Below the pieces are notes generated by a model. It was not told the origin of the DNA and did not search any database. It was given only the letters and a program-made list of their open reading frames with translations. Shown piece by piece: positions 1 through 6,967 of a stretch of DNA of 9,063 nt. The position numbers and the translations under genes are program-made. Location of the stretch: assembly GCA_020348765.1 (NCBI GenBank), contig CP070753.1:792903-801965 (forward strand), given 5' to 3'. Positions within the stretch are counted from its first letter, which is position 1, and each line of letters begins with the position of its first letter. Origin of the DNA: Burkholderiales bacterium. Lineage in GTDB: Bacteria; Pseudomonadota; Gammaproteobacteria; Burkholderiales; Burkholderiaceae_E.

Positions 1-108
1 GACCGCCGGAAGCGAGCGGACCGCCGGAAGCGAGCGGACCGCCGGAAGCGAGCGGACCGCCGGAAGCGAGCGGACCGCCGGCAGCGAGCGGACCGCCGGC
101 AGCGGGCG
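1..108. repeat. 18-bp tandem repeat array, six copies, cut by window edge
   Basis: Six head-to-tail copies of GACCGCCGGAAGCGAGCG. Copies 1-4 are identical, copy 5 has A to C at unit position 10, and copy 6 has that change plus A to G at unit position 15. A decayed start of a seventh copy follows (gaccgg, 109-114). The array begins at base 1, so its true length is unknown. It lies about 20 bp past the stop codon of the minus-strand gene at 129-1268. All forward frames are open through the array; the frame from base 3 would read PPEASG repeats. Nothing else supports translation, so I treat it as an intergenic minisatellite, possibly the tail of a gene to the left. Confidence 0.95.
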
Positions 109-128
109 GACCGGCTCGCCGCACGAGC

Positions 129-1268
129 TCAGAGGCGCTCGATCACCCGCTTGCGTCGCGCGTGCCGCCCCAGCTGAAGCAGCGCGCCGATGCCGGCGAA
201 CATCACCAGCGGGCCGATGATCCAGCCGACGAAGGGCACCATGGCCAGCAGTGCCAGCACCACCAGCGTGATCGCCGCGGCCAGCGTGCGCCAGCCGCGC
301 GAAGGTCCGCGCCCGCGCCGCAGCAGCAGGTCGCCGACGGCGATCGCGCCGGTCACGTAGCCGAGCAGCAGCAGTGCGAAGTAGCCCAGCAGCGTCAGCA
401 GCGCCACCGGTATGCCGATCACGGTGACCGCGATCAGAACGAACGCGATCGGAATGCAGATCAGGCCGACGAAACCGAGCAGCAGGCTGGCGCCAGCGGC
501 CTCGGACACGCGTGCGGTGACCGCATCCGGCAGCGCCGGCGCGGCATAGATCAGCAACGCGGCCAGCACGATCAGCCCGATGGTCCACACGCCGCCGAAG
601 GCGCCCAGGCCAGGACCGAACTCGAACATCTCGGCCGGGGGACGCTCGAAGTCCAGCTCGCGCCGCTCGACGCCGCCGACGATCGTGGCCGCCGGATCGA
701 TGCGCGCCTCGTTGCGGCTGTAGTAGATCAGCTTGCCACCGATGCGAGCGTTCGGTCCCACCGTCAGCTCGTCGGTCGCCGCATGCACGTCGCCGTTGAT
801 CATGCCGTCGACCCACACGCTACCGGCGCCGACCGCAACCGTGCCGCCGACATTGCCGTAGATGCGGATCTCGCCGCCGGCCAGGCCGGCATTTCCGCCG
901 ACGCTGGTCTGCGCGCCGAGCTCGACCTTGCCGCCGGCGATGCGCGCATTGCGGCCGACCTGCGCGTTGATGCGCACGTCGCCGCCGGCCGCGTACAGGT
1001 CACGGCCGATGCGCGCCCCGATCTGCAGGTCGCCGCCGGCCACCAGCGCATCGCCGCTGACCGTGGCGCTGCTGCCCAGGCGCCCGGCACCGGCGATCAG
1101 GTCGCCTTCGACGGCGCCGCCGATCGACAGGTCACCGCCGGCGGCATAGCGGTCGCCGCCGATGGTGCGCTCGACGGTTTCCTGGTGCGGTCCGGTATGC
1201 GTGTCCGCGAGCACCGGCCCGGCAAGGCAGGCAGGCAGCAGCCAGAGGCAGGCGAGGATGATGCGCAT
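129..1268 (-). CDS. Bactofilin-like (polymer-forming) beta-helix protein with C-terminal membrane domain
   Basis: A 379-residue protein in three parts. Residues 1-21 form a signal peptide with a likely cut after VLA. Residues about 38-200 contain roughly eight degenerate repeats of 17-19 residues, with recurring AGGDL/AGGEI turns and alternating hydrophobic residues, as in the right-handed beta-helix of bactofilins and related polymer-forming proteins. Residues about 226-367 hold four to five hydrophobic segments, followed by a basic tail (RHARRKRVIERL). The helix is therefore predicted outside the cytoplasm, anchored by the C-terminal membrane domain; proteins of this layout are usually annotated polymer-forming cytoskeletal or DUF8173-like, with unknown function. 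The ATG start is supported by a strong Shine-Dalgarno GGAGGAG just upstream (1271-1277, minus strand). It is transcribed divergently from the amino-acid transporter. LPAC at residues 11-14 resembles a lipobox, but the proline makes a lipoprotein unlikely. The family call is good; any role in envelope shape or adhesion is a guess. Confidence 0.85.
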   Translation of the reverse strand: MRIILACLWLLPACLAGPVLADTHTGPHQETVERTIGGDRYAAGGDLSIGGAVEGDLIAGAGRLGSSATVSGDALVAGGDLQIGARIGRDLYAAGGDVRINAQVGRNARIAGGKVELGAQTSVGGNAGLAGGEIRIYGNVGGTVAVGAGSVWVDGMINGDVHAATDELTVGPNARIGGKLIYYSRNEARIDPAATIVGGVERRELDFERPPAEMFEFGPGLGAFGGVWTIGLIVLAALLIYAAPALPDAVTARVSEAAGASLLLGFVGLICIPIAFVLIAVTVIGIPVALLTLLGYFALLLLGYVTGAIAVGDLLLRRGRGPSRGWRTLAAAITLVVLALLAMVPFVGWIIGPLVMFAGIGALLQLGRHARRKRVIERL

Positions 1269-1511
1269 GGCTCCTCCGAGGTCGGGGCCGTCCCGGCGTT
1301 CCGGGCCATCGGATCGATCCCGGGCCCAGTCCGGGAAAACCAGAGTGGCATATTGACTCTCCCAAGGGCATGTTGGCAGCCGGGCACACCGGTGCCTTGA
1401 TCACGAGCAAACAATGCATTCAGGGAATGGCCGCGACGGTCGCGACCGGCACGAGTCGCAGCGTCGCCGTCGCCAGGCACCCTTCCGTCAACCGAAGCGG
1501 AGTACCGACAC
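1269..1511. promoter_or_regulatory. Divergent intergenic region with presumed back-to-back promoters
   Basis: This 243-bp gap separates the divergent bactofilin-like gene and the amino-acid transporter operon, so both promoters probably lie here. It has a relatively AT-rich stretch (about 1336-1425) in otherwise GC-rich DNA. A good -35-like TTGACT occurs at 1353-1358, but no convincing -10 follows at 16-18 bp. AACAAT at 1410-1415 is the best -10-like hexamer nearer the transporter, again without a partner. Perfect palindromes GGATCGATCC (1311-1320) and CACCGGTG (1387-1394) could be operator half-sites, but nothing identifies a regulator. I see no riboswitch and no convincing small ORF. Confidence 0.4.
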
Positions 1512-2522
1512 ATGAAACGTCTATTGCAGGGATTGGCGCTCGCCGCCGCCTTCACCGTCCCGGCCGTCGCCACGGCCGGCGAGACACTCGATGCAGTCAA
1601 GGCACGCGGCACGCTGCGCTGCGCGGTCAACACCGGCCTGCTCGGCTTCTCGGCCCCGGACAGCACCGGGCGCTGGACCGGCATCGATGCCGACTTCTGC
1701 CGCGCGGTCGCGGCCGCGGTCCTCGGCGACCCCGAAAAGGTCGAGTACGTGCCGGCCACGGCCCAGAATCGGTTCACGGTGCTGCAGTCCGGCGAGGTCG
1801 ACCTGCTGTCCCGCAACACGACCTGGACCTCGTCGCGCGACTCGACGCTGGGCTCGGTGTTCGCCGGGGTGCTGTTCTACGACGGCCAGGGCTTCATGGT
1901 GCCGAAGAACCTCGGGGTCAAGAGCGCCGCGGAGCTGGACGGGGCCGCGGTCTGCGTGCAGCCCGGCACCACCACCGAGCTCAATCTGAGCGACTACTTC
2001 CGCGCCAAGAAAATGCAGTTCAAGCCGGTGGTGATCGCCGAGCTGAACCAGCTCGAGCAGGCGTTCTTCGCCGGACGCTGCGACGTGTACACGACCGACA
2101 TCTCCGGGCTGGCGTCCACGCGGCTCAAGGCACCGAACAAGGACGACTTCACGATCCTGCCCGAGGCGATCTCCAAGGAGCCGCTGGGCCCGATGGTGCG
2201 CCGCGGCGACTGGGAGTTCTTCACGATCGTCAAGTGGACGCTGTTCGGGCTGCTCGAGGCCGAGGAGCACGGCATCACCGCGGCCAATGTCGACCAGTTC
2301 AAGGCCGAGAGCAAGAACCCGGTGCAGCAGCGCCTGCTGGGGATCTCGGGTGACGTCGGCAAGGGCCTGGGCCTGGACAACGACTGGATCGTGCGCGCGA
2401 TCAAGGCGGTCGGCAACTACGGCGAGATGTACCAGCGCAACATCGGCCCGCTGGGCATCGCGCGCGGGATCAACGACCTGTGGACCAGAGGCGGGCTGAT
2501 GTACGCGCCGCCGATGCGCTGA
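1512..2522 (+). CDS. aapJ: General L-amino-acid ABC transporter, periplasmic substrate-binding protein
   Basis: A 336-residue family 3 solute-binding protein, the receptor that captures amino acids in the periplasm and delivers them to the two permeases encoded next. Residues 1-22 are a Sec signal peptide (MKRLLQG, hydrophobic core, AVATA) with a likely cut before GETLD. The mature protein has the family 3 signature around residues 56-70 (TGIDADFCRAVAAAV), the ligand-loop segment PGTTTE (151-156) and TTDISGL (194-200). The C-terminal block GLDNDWIVRAIKAVGNYGEM (287-306) is characteristic of the AapJ/BztA subgroup rather than of short family 3 receptors. Length fits the subgroup. The ATG is preceded by GGAG at 1499-1502. 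It heads a four-gene set. Substrates in the family are broad L-amino acids (Aap) or Glu/Gln/Asp/Asn (Bzt); the sequence alone does not separate these. Both cysteine pairs and the hinge region look intact. Confidence 0.95.
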   Translation: MKRLLQGLALAAAFTVPAVATAGETLDAVKARGTLRCAVNTGLLGFSAPDSTGRWTGIDADFCRAVAAAVLGDPEKVEYVPATAQNRFTVLQSGEVDLLSRNTTWTSSRDSTLGSVFAGVLFYDGQGFMVPKNLGVKSAAELDGAAVCVQPGTTTELNLSDYFRAKKMQFKPVVIAELNQLEQAFFAGRCDVYTTDISGLASTRLKAPNKDDFTILPEAISKEPLGPMVRRGDWEFFTIVKWTLFGLLEAEEHGITAANVDQFKAESKNPVQQRLLGISGDVGKGLGLDNDWIVRAIKAVGNYGEMYQRNIGPLGIARGINDLWTRGGLMYAPPMR

Positions 2523-2542
2523 TTCCGATTCGCCCCCTGTGA

Positions 2543-2698
2543 CGGCCCGACGTTGGCCCGTGACCTGGGCCCGACTTGCGCCGGGCGCCGGGCCGACGTG
2601 CGCCGGGCGCCAGACCCACATGCCCCGGCAGCCGGCCCGATGCGCGCCGGCTGCCGGCCTGACCTTCGCCTGACGGTGGCCTGATGTTCGCCAGCGAA
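2543..2698. repeat. Degenerate 22-bp tandem repeat, seven units, running into the aapQ start
   Basis: The gap between aapJ and aapQ is built from units of 22 bp starting at 2543, 2567, 2589, 2611, 2633, 2655 and 2677, with one 2-bp slip after the first. A consensus begins cGGCCCGAcgTgCGCC and ends gGgcGC. By eye, units match it at about 16, 20, 21, 15, 18, 16 and 12 of 22 positions. The last unit (2677-2698) contains the aapQ ATG at 2684 and shares GGCCTGA and TTCGCC blocks, in register, with the unit before it. I found no open frame worth calling in it. Confidence 0.75.
2625..2657 (+). promoter_or_regulatory. Perfect 12-bp intercistronic hairpin between aapJ and aapQ
   Basis: Left arm 2625-2636 (ccggcagccggc) is the exact reverse complement of right arm 2646-2657, around a 9-nt loop. 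It ends 26 nt before the aapQ start. No T-run follows, so it is not a classical intrinsic terminator. Stable hairpins after binding-protein genes in ABC operons are known to protect the upstream mRNA or reduce read-through, giving more receptor than permease. That role is inferred here. The arms are parts of two neighbouring 22-bp repeat units (D and E). Confidence 0.7.
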
Positions 2699-3826
2699 CG
2701 CGTCCGCGGCATGCTGTACCAGGTCCTGCTGCTCGGCGCGGTCATCGGCGTCGGCTGGTACCTGGTCAGCAACACGCTGCACAACCTGTCGACACGCGAG
2801 ATCCAGGTCGGCTTCGAGTTCCTCGGACGCGAAGCCGGCTTCGAGATCGCCGAGACCCAGATCGCCTACAGCGCGCAGGACACCTACCTGCGCGCGCTGG
2901 CGGCGGGGCTGTTCAATACGCTGTACGTGTCGGCACTCGGCATCGTGCTGGCCACGGTCATCGGCACCGTGATCGGCATCGCGCGACTGTCCTCGAACTG
3001 GCTGCTGGCCAGGCTCGCATCGGCCTATGTCGAGGTGATGCGGAACATCCCGCTGCTGCTGCAGCTGTTCGTCTGGTACGGCATCTTCACCGAGCTGCTG
3101 CCGCCGGTGCGCCAGGCAATCGATCTGGGCGGCGGCTTCTTCATCTCGCAGCGCGGCTTCTTCTACCCCTGGCCCGAGCCGCACGCGGCCTGGAGCATGG
3201 TCGGGATCACCCTCGTGGTCGGCATCGCGCTCGCGGTCGCCTACAAGCGCCACGCGCACCGGCTGCAGGACCAGACCGGCCGCCAGCTGCCGCTGGCACT
3301 GCCGATCGCGGCCCTGGTGCTCGGGCTGCCGCTTCGGGGCTGGATTCTGATGGGCGCGCCCACGGCGCTGGACACGCCGGCGCTGCGCGGCTTCAACTTC
3401 CGCGGCGGCAAGGTGCTGAGCCCCGAGTTCATGGCACTGCTGCTGGGCCTGTCGACCTACACGGCCTCGTTCATCGCCGAGATCGTGCGCGCCGGCATCC
3501 TGGCCGTGCCGCGCGGCCAGACCGAGGCCGCGATGTCGCTCGGGCTGACCCCCGGACAGGACCTGCGGCTGGTCACGCTGCCGCAGGCGCTGCGCGTGAT
3601 CATCCCGCCGATGACCAGCCAGTACCTGAACCTGACCAAGAACTCGTCGCTCGCGGTGGCGATCGGCTATCCGGACATCGTCGCCGTGGCCAACACGACC
3701 ATGAACCAGACCGGGCAGGCGATCGAGGCGATCGCAATCCTGATGGCCGTGTACCTGACGATCAGCCTGCTGATTTCGCTGTTCATGAACTGGTACAACG
3801 CGCGCGTGCGCCTGGTGGAGCGCTGA
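2684..3826 (+). CDS. aapQ: General L-amino-acid ABC transporter, permease Q
   Basis: A 380-residue inner-membrane subunit of the HisM/GlnP permease family, forming half of the translocation pore with the following permease. Seen: a first membrane span near residues 11-28 after a short RVRGMLYQ lead-in, the AapQ-type segment VGFEFLGREAGFEI (42-55), spans around 72-100, 120-137 and 170-187, and further hydrophobic segments to the C-terminus. The EAA loop that docks on the ATPase is at residues 281-309 (EAAMSLGLTPGQD and LPQALRVIIPP). An internal low-similarity region (about 188-245) before the last transporter domain is normal for this long subfamily. The start is odd: ATG lies in a repeat unit, has only a weak GGTGG before it, and gives an N-terminus shorter than I recall for homologues. 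The frame is closed by TGA at 2660-2662, so no better upstream start exists. It ends 3 nt before the next gene. Confidence 0.94.
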   Translation: MFASERVRGMLYQVLLLGAVIGVGWYLVSNTLHNLSTREIQVGFEFLGREAGFEIAETQIAYSAQDTYLRALAAGLFNTLYVSALGIVLATVIGTVIGIARLSSNWLLARLASAYVEVMRNIPLLLQLFVWYGIFTELLPPVRQAIDLGGGFFISQRGFFYPWPEPHAAWSMVGITLVVGIALAVAYKRHAHRLQDQTGRQLPLALPIAALVLGLPLRGWILMGAPTALDTPALRGFNFRGGKVLSPEFMALLLGLSTYTASFIAEIVRAGILAVPRGQTEAAMSLGLTPGQDLRLVTLPQALRVIIPPMTSQYLNLTKNSSLAVAIGYPDIVAVANTTMNQTGQAIEAIAILMAVYLTISLLISLFMNWYNARVRLVER

Positions 3827-3829
3827 ACC

Positions 3830-4957
3830 ATGGCCGATCCGTCGCTCGACGCCACGCTGGACGCCGGCCGGCCGGCCACCGACAGCCGCCCGCCGGCCAC
3901 CGGCCTCGGACCGCTGTCCTGGATGCGGCGCAACCTGTTCTCGTCGCCGTTCAACACGGGGTTGACGATCCTGATCCTGCTGTTCCTGGCCTGGATCGTC
4001 CCGAAGGCCTCGGGATGGCTGTTCGTCGACGCGGTCTGGGGCCGGCAGCCGCTGGAGGCCTGCGACGCGGTGCGCGGCCAGGGCGCGTGCTGGGCGGTCG
4101 TGGCCGAGAAGTTCCGGTTCATGATGTTCGGCGTCTACCCGTTCGACGAGCAGTGGCGGCCGGCGATCGCGATCGGCGTGCTGTGCGTGCTGCTGGTGGT
4201 CTCGGCGCTGAAGGCGTTCTGGAGCAAGTGGCTGGCCGTGATCTGGATCGGCGGCATCGCGGTCACGTTCTGGCTGATGGGCGGCGGCCTCGGACTGACC
4301 CCGGTCAAGACCGAGCAGTGGGGCGGACTGCCGGTGACGCTGATCCTGGCCATCTTCGGCATCGGCTTCGCGTTCCCGCTCGGGGTGCTGCTCGCGCTCG
4401 GCCGGCGCTCGCAGCTGCCGCTGGTGCGCTCGTTCTGCGGGGTCTACATCGAGGTGATCCGGGGCGTGCCGCTGATCACGCTGCTTTTCATGGGCTCGGT
4501 GATGTTCGCGCTGGTCCTGACCGAGGGCGTGCGCATCGAGCAGCTGCTGCGCGCGCAGGTGGCGATCATCATGTTCATCGCCGCCTACCTGGCCGAGGCG
4601 GTGCGCGGCGGCCTGCAGGCAGTGCCCAAGGGCCAGTACGAGGCGGCCGAGGCGCTGGGCCTGCCGTACTGGAAGTCGATGGGGCTGATCGTGCTGCCGC
4701 AGGCACTACGGATCTCGATTCCGCCGATCGTCAACAGCTTCATTTCGCTGTTCAAGGACACGTCGCTGGTGGTCATCATCGGCATCTACGACTTCGCGTA
4801 CGCGGTCAAGAAGTCGGTCGAGACCGACTTCTCGTGGAAGAAGTACTTCATCGAGGCTTTCCTGTTCTCGATCGTGGTCTACTGGATCTTCTGCTTCGCG
4901 ATGTCCAAGTACAGCCAGAAGCTCGAGCGCGACCTGGCGCGTGGCCACCACCGCTAG
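3830..4957 (+). CDS. aapM: General L-amino-acid ABC transporter, permease M
   Basis: A 375-residue inner-membrane subunit that pairs with permease Q. A cytoplasmic N-terminus (1-40) precedes a first span near 44-58. Then comes the subfamily-specific segment ACWAVVAEKFRFMMFGVYPF (86-105), which faces away from the pore core. Further spans follow near 111-127, 134-150 and 167-190, then the core permease domain. The EAA loop is at 271-299 (EAAEALGLPYWKSMG and LPQALRISIPP), and SLFKDTSLVVIIGIYD (306-321) matches the conserved end of the family. The ATG is 3 nt after the aapQ stop and uses GGAG at 3817-3820 inside the aapQ tail, so translation is probably coupled. The N-terminus holds a small imperfect duplication (RPATDSR / PPATGLG, 21-nt period with gccggccaccg repeated at 3871 and 3892), probably of no functional weight. 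Confidence 0.95.
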   Translation: MADPSLDATLDAGRPATDSRPPATGLGPLSWMRRNLFSSPFNTGLTILILLFLAWIVPKASGWLFVDAVWGRQPLEACDAVRGQGACWAVVAEKFRFMMFGVYPFDEQWRPAIAIGVLCVLLVVSALKAFWSKWLAVIWIGGIAVTFWLMGGGLGLTPVKTEQWGGLPVTLILAIFGIGFAFPLGVLLALGRRSQLPLVRSFCGVYIEVIRGVPLITLLFMGSVMFALVLTEGVRIEQLLRAQVAIIMFIAAYLAEAVRGGLQAVPKGQYEAAEALGLPYWKSMGLIVLPQALRISIPPIVNSFISLFKDTSLVVIIGIYDFAYAVKKSVETDFSWKKYFIEAFLFSIVVYWIFCFAMSKYSQKLERDLARGHHR

Positions 4958-5044
4958 CCGGGCCGGCGACACCAGCGCGATCGGCAGACCAGCCCAACCG
5001 ACGACGACCCGCGGATGCAGCACGCTCGAGCGAAGGGAGCAGCG

Positions 5045-5071
5045 CCGGCCAGCACGGCAACCCCTGGCCGG
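5045..5071 (+). promoter_or_regulatory. 8-bp perfect hairpin in the aapM-aapP gap
   Basis: Arms ccggccag (5045-5052) and ctggccgg (5064-5071) pair exactly around an 11-nt loop. It lies in the 173-bp gap between permease M and the ATPase gene, a junction that is often tight in this operon type. There is no T-run after it. It could adjust mRNA stability or ATPase expression; this is inference. Apart from the hairpin and the mini-ORF at 5096-5131, I see nothing else in this gap. Confidence 0.5.
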
Positions 5072-5095
5072 GATGACGACCACAGGCCAACAGTC

Positions 5096-5131
5096 ATGTC
5101 AGCAGCCAAGACGGAATTCGGGAGCCCGTAG
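5096..5131 (+). other. 11-codon mini-ORF with stop overlapping the aapP start (TAGTG)
   Basis: ATG at 5096 opens the peptide [11 protein letters not shown] and ends at TAG 5129-5131, whose G is also the first base of the aapP GTG start. A stop/start overlap of this kind permits translational coupling. However, the mini-ORF has no clear Shine-Dalgarno of its own, and aapP has its own GGGAG at 5120-5124. It may be chance, a leader peptide, or the remnant of an original aapP N-terminus now out of frame. Confidence 0.3.
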
Positions 5132-5958
5132 TGAACCAGAACGCCCAGGCCCAACAGCAAGGCGCTGCGCCAGGTGCCGCACCGCAGGCCACGCAGGCGA
5201 CGCCGCGTGCCGACCGCGGCGGCGAGCCCGCGATCGTGATCGAGAAGCTCAGCAAGTGGTTCGGCGACTTCAAGGTGCTGAGCGACATCGACCTGACCGT
5301 GGCCAAGGGCGAGCGCATCGTCGTGTGCGGGCCGTCCGGCTCGGGCAAGTCGACGCTGATCCGTTGCATCAACCGGCTCGAGACCCATCAGCAGGGCACG
5401 ATCCGGGTCAACGGCATCGAGCTCACCGACAACCTGAAGAACATCGACACGATCCGCTCGGACGTCGGCATGGTGTTCCAGCACTTCAACCTGTTCCCGC
5501 ACCTTTCGGTGCTGGTCAACTGCACGCTGGCGCCGATCTGGGTGCGCAAGCGGCCGAAGGCACAGGCCGAGGAAGCGGCGTTGAAGCTCCTCGAGCGGGT
5601 GCGGATCGCCGACCAGGCGAACAAGTTCCCAGGTCAGATCTCGGGCGGCCAGCAGCAGCGGGTGGCGATCGCGCGCGCCCTTTCGATGACGCCGTCGATC
5701 ATGCTGTTCGACGAGCCGACCTCGGCCCTGGACCCGGAGATGGTCAAGGAAGTGCTGGACACGATGATCATGCTGGCGCAGGAAGGCATGACCATGCTGT
5801 GCGTCACGCACGAGATGGGCTTCGCGCGCGCCGTGGCCGACCGGGTGATCTTCATGGACGAGGGCGAGATCGTCGAGGAGAACACGCCGGACGCGTTCTT
5901 CGACCACCCCCAGAACGAGCGTTCGAAGCAGTTCCTGAGCCAGATCCTGGATCGCTGA
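5131..5958 (+). CDS. aapP: General L-amino-acid ABC transporter, ATP-binding protein
   Basis: A 275-residue cytoplasmic ATPase of the polar amino-acid (GlnQ/HisP) class that powers the transporter. Every motif is present: Walker [10 protein letters not shown] (67-75), Q-loop glutamine 117 in [12 protein letters not shown], signature SGGQQQ (171-176), Walker B IMLFDEP (190-196), D-loop SALD (198-201) and switch histidine 227. The C-terminal [14 protein letters not shown] is typical of this group. The first ~32 residues are a low-complexity Q/A/P-rich tail ([11 protein letters not shown]...) ahead of the ATPase domain, longer than in the minimal family members. The start is GTG, chosen for GGGAG at 5120-5124; domain homology only begins near residue 33 (EPAIVIEKL), so the exact start is less certain. 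It lies 173 bp after aapM. Confidence 0.94.
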   Translation: MNQNAQAQQQGAAPGAAPQATQATPRADRGGEPAIVIEKLSKWFGDFKVLSDIDLTVAKGERIVVCGPSGSGKSTLIRCINRLETHQQGTIRVNGIELTDNLKNIDTIRSDVGMVFQHFNLFPHLSVLVNCTLAPIWVRKRPKAQAEEAALKLLERVRIADQANKFPGQISGGQQQRVAIARALSMTPSIMLFDEPTSALDPEMVKEVLDTMIMLAQEGMTMLCVTHEMGFARAVADRVIFMDEGEIVEENTPDAFFDHPQNERSKQFLSQILDR

Positions 5959-6003
5959 CCCGGGTGCGCCTGCAGCGGTGGCCGCCCTGCCCTGTTTCTG
6001 AGC

Positions 6004-6042
6004 GCCGCGCGCCGCGCTACGCTGGAACCGTCGGCGCGCGGC
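6004..6042 (+). terminator. Perfect 11-bp hairpin after aapP, possible terminator or attenuator
   Basis: Arms 6004-6014 (gccgcgcgccg) and 6032-6042 (cggcgcgcggc) are exact reverse complements with a 17-nt loop. It lies in the 130-bp gap between the end of the amino-acid transporter and the hydrolase gene. No T-tract follows, so efficient intrinsic termination is doubtful; partial attenuation or 3'-end protection of the aap transcript is the more likely effect. The location is seen directly; the function is inferred. Confidence 0.45.
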
Positions 6043-6088
6043 CGGCACGAGGCAGGTTCGGGCCGGCGCCTCCTCGCCCCGTCCCGAG

Positions 6089-6967
6089 ATGTCCGCAATC
6101 GTCTCCACCGTTGTGACCGGGGCCACCGCCTATTTGGCCGTGGTGGCGCTGCTGTTCATGCTGCAGGAGCGGATGCTGTTCCTGCCGACCCGGGTCGACC
6201 AGGCCACGATGCGCGCGAACGCCGAGCGCGCCGGGATGGATCCGTGGCTTCCGGACGGCCAGTACCGCGGACTGGTCACGCGCGGCGCGGGCGCGCGCGG
6301 CACGATCGTCGTGCTCCAGGGCAACGCCGGCTGGGCCGGCGACCGCGCCTGGTATGCCGAGGCGCTGGCGCCGCTCGGCTTCCGGGTCGTGCTGGCCGAG
6401 TACCCGGGCTATGGCGCCCGGCCCGGGCGGCCGAAGGTGCGCGAGATCGTCGGAGACACGGCCGAGACGCTGCGGCTGGTCCGGGCGATGATGCGGGGCG
6501 AGCCGGGTTCGGGTTCGGGTCCGAGCGCCGCAGCCGCGCCGTCGGCAACGCCCACGAACGCTTCGGGTTCGGCACCACTGATCGTGCTCGGCGAATCGCT
6601 CGGCGCAGGCGTCGTGGCACAGGCCCTGCGCGAGCGGCCGCAGCTCGCCGACGGCCTGCTGCTGATCACCGCCTGGGACTCGCTGGCCAATGTCGGGCAG
6701 AGCCACTACTTCTGGCTGCCGGTGCGCTGGCTGATCAAGGAGCCGATGGATTCGGTCGCGGCGCTCGCAGGCTATCCGGGCCGTGTGCTCGTGGTGGTGG
6801 CCGAACGGGACGAGATCGTGCCGGCCCGTTTCGGCACGGCACTGGCGCGCGCGCTCGAGGCGCCGCTCGAGGTCGTGCGCGGTGCGCGGCACAACGACTG
6901 GCCCTTGCACGTGGATGCCGGCTTCTGGCGGCGCGTGATCGGGCCGCTGCTCGACGACGGGAACTGA
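6089..6967 (+). CDS. Membrane-anchored alpha/beta hydrolase (ABHD13/Bem46-like)
   Basis: A 292-residue serine hydrolase with an N-terminal membrane anchor (residues about 5-25) and the family segment QERMLFLPTR (26-35). The oxyanion region is LQGNAGWAGDR (76-86) and the following strand ends in EYPGYGARPG (104-113). The nucleophile is Ser170 in GESLG (168-172), the acid Asp241 in AERDEIVP, and the base His268 in GARHND, so the triad is complete. The substrate is unknown; relatives are called hydrolases or putative esterases. Between the helix and the nucleophile strand is an unusual Gly/Ser/Ala/Pro linker (about 137-161). No good Shine-Dalgarno precedes the ATG (only GAG directly before it), but the anchor and following motif fit this start. 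It lies 130 bp downstream of aapP on the same strand, so it may be co-transcribed, with no obvious functional link. Its stop codon is part of a 15-bp repeat. Confidence 0.88.
   Translation: MSAIVSTVVTGATAYLAVVALLFMLQERMLFLPTRVDQATMRANAERAGMDPWLPDGQYRGLVTRGAGARGTIVVLQGNAGWAGDRAWYAEALAPLGFRVVLAEYPGYGARPGRPKVREIVGDTAETLRLVRAMMRGEPGSGSGPSAAAAPSATPTNASGSAPLIVLGESLGAGVVAQALRERPQLADGLLLITAWDSLANVGQSHYFWLPVRWLIKEPMDSVAALAGYPGRVLVVVAERDEIVPARFGTALARALEAPLEVVRGARHNDWPLHVDAGFWRRVIGPLLDDGN

Noticed and set aside
1..108. CRISPR array
   Set aside because: The 18-bp units are directly adjacent with no spacers and no cas genes are present.
1353..1381. Sigma-70 promoter using TTGACT at 1353-1358
   Set aside because: The -35 is good but no -10-like hexamer occurs at 16-18 bp spacing, so I only mark the region as presumed promoter-bearing.
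162..1400. 412-codon plus-strand open frame opposite the bactofilin-like gene
   Set aside because: It is a low-complexity shadow of a gene with a signal peptide, repeats, membrane spans and a strong ribosome site on the other strand.
2523..2683. Small protein gene in the aapJ-aapQ gap
   Set aside because: The gap consists of degenerate 22-bp repeats with stops in the aapQ frame and no ribosome site; no frame shows a plausible protein.
5959..6000. Intrinsic terminator right after aapP (gcgg-tgg-ccgc then tgtttct)
   Set aside because: The stem is only 4 bp and the T-rich part is interrupted and too far away.
4941..6126. Long open frames on both strands across aapP
   Set aside because: The aapP frame has every ABC ATPase motif; the other frames are compositional artefacts rich in R, G and A.
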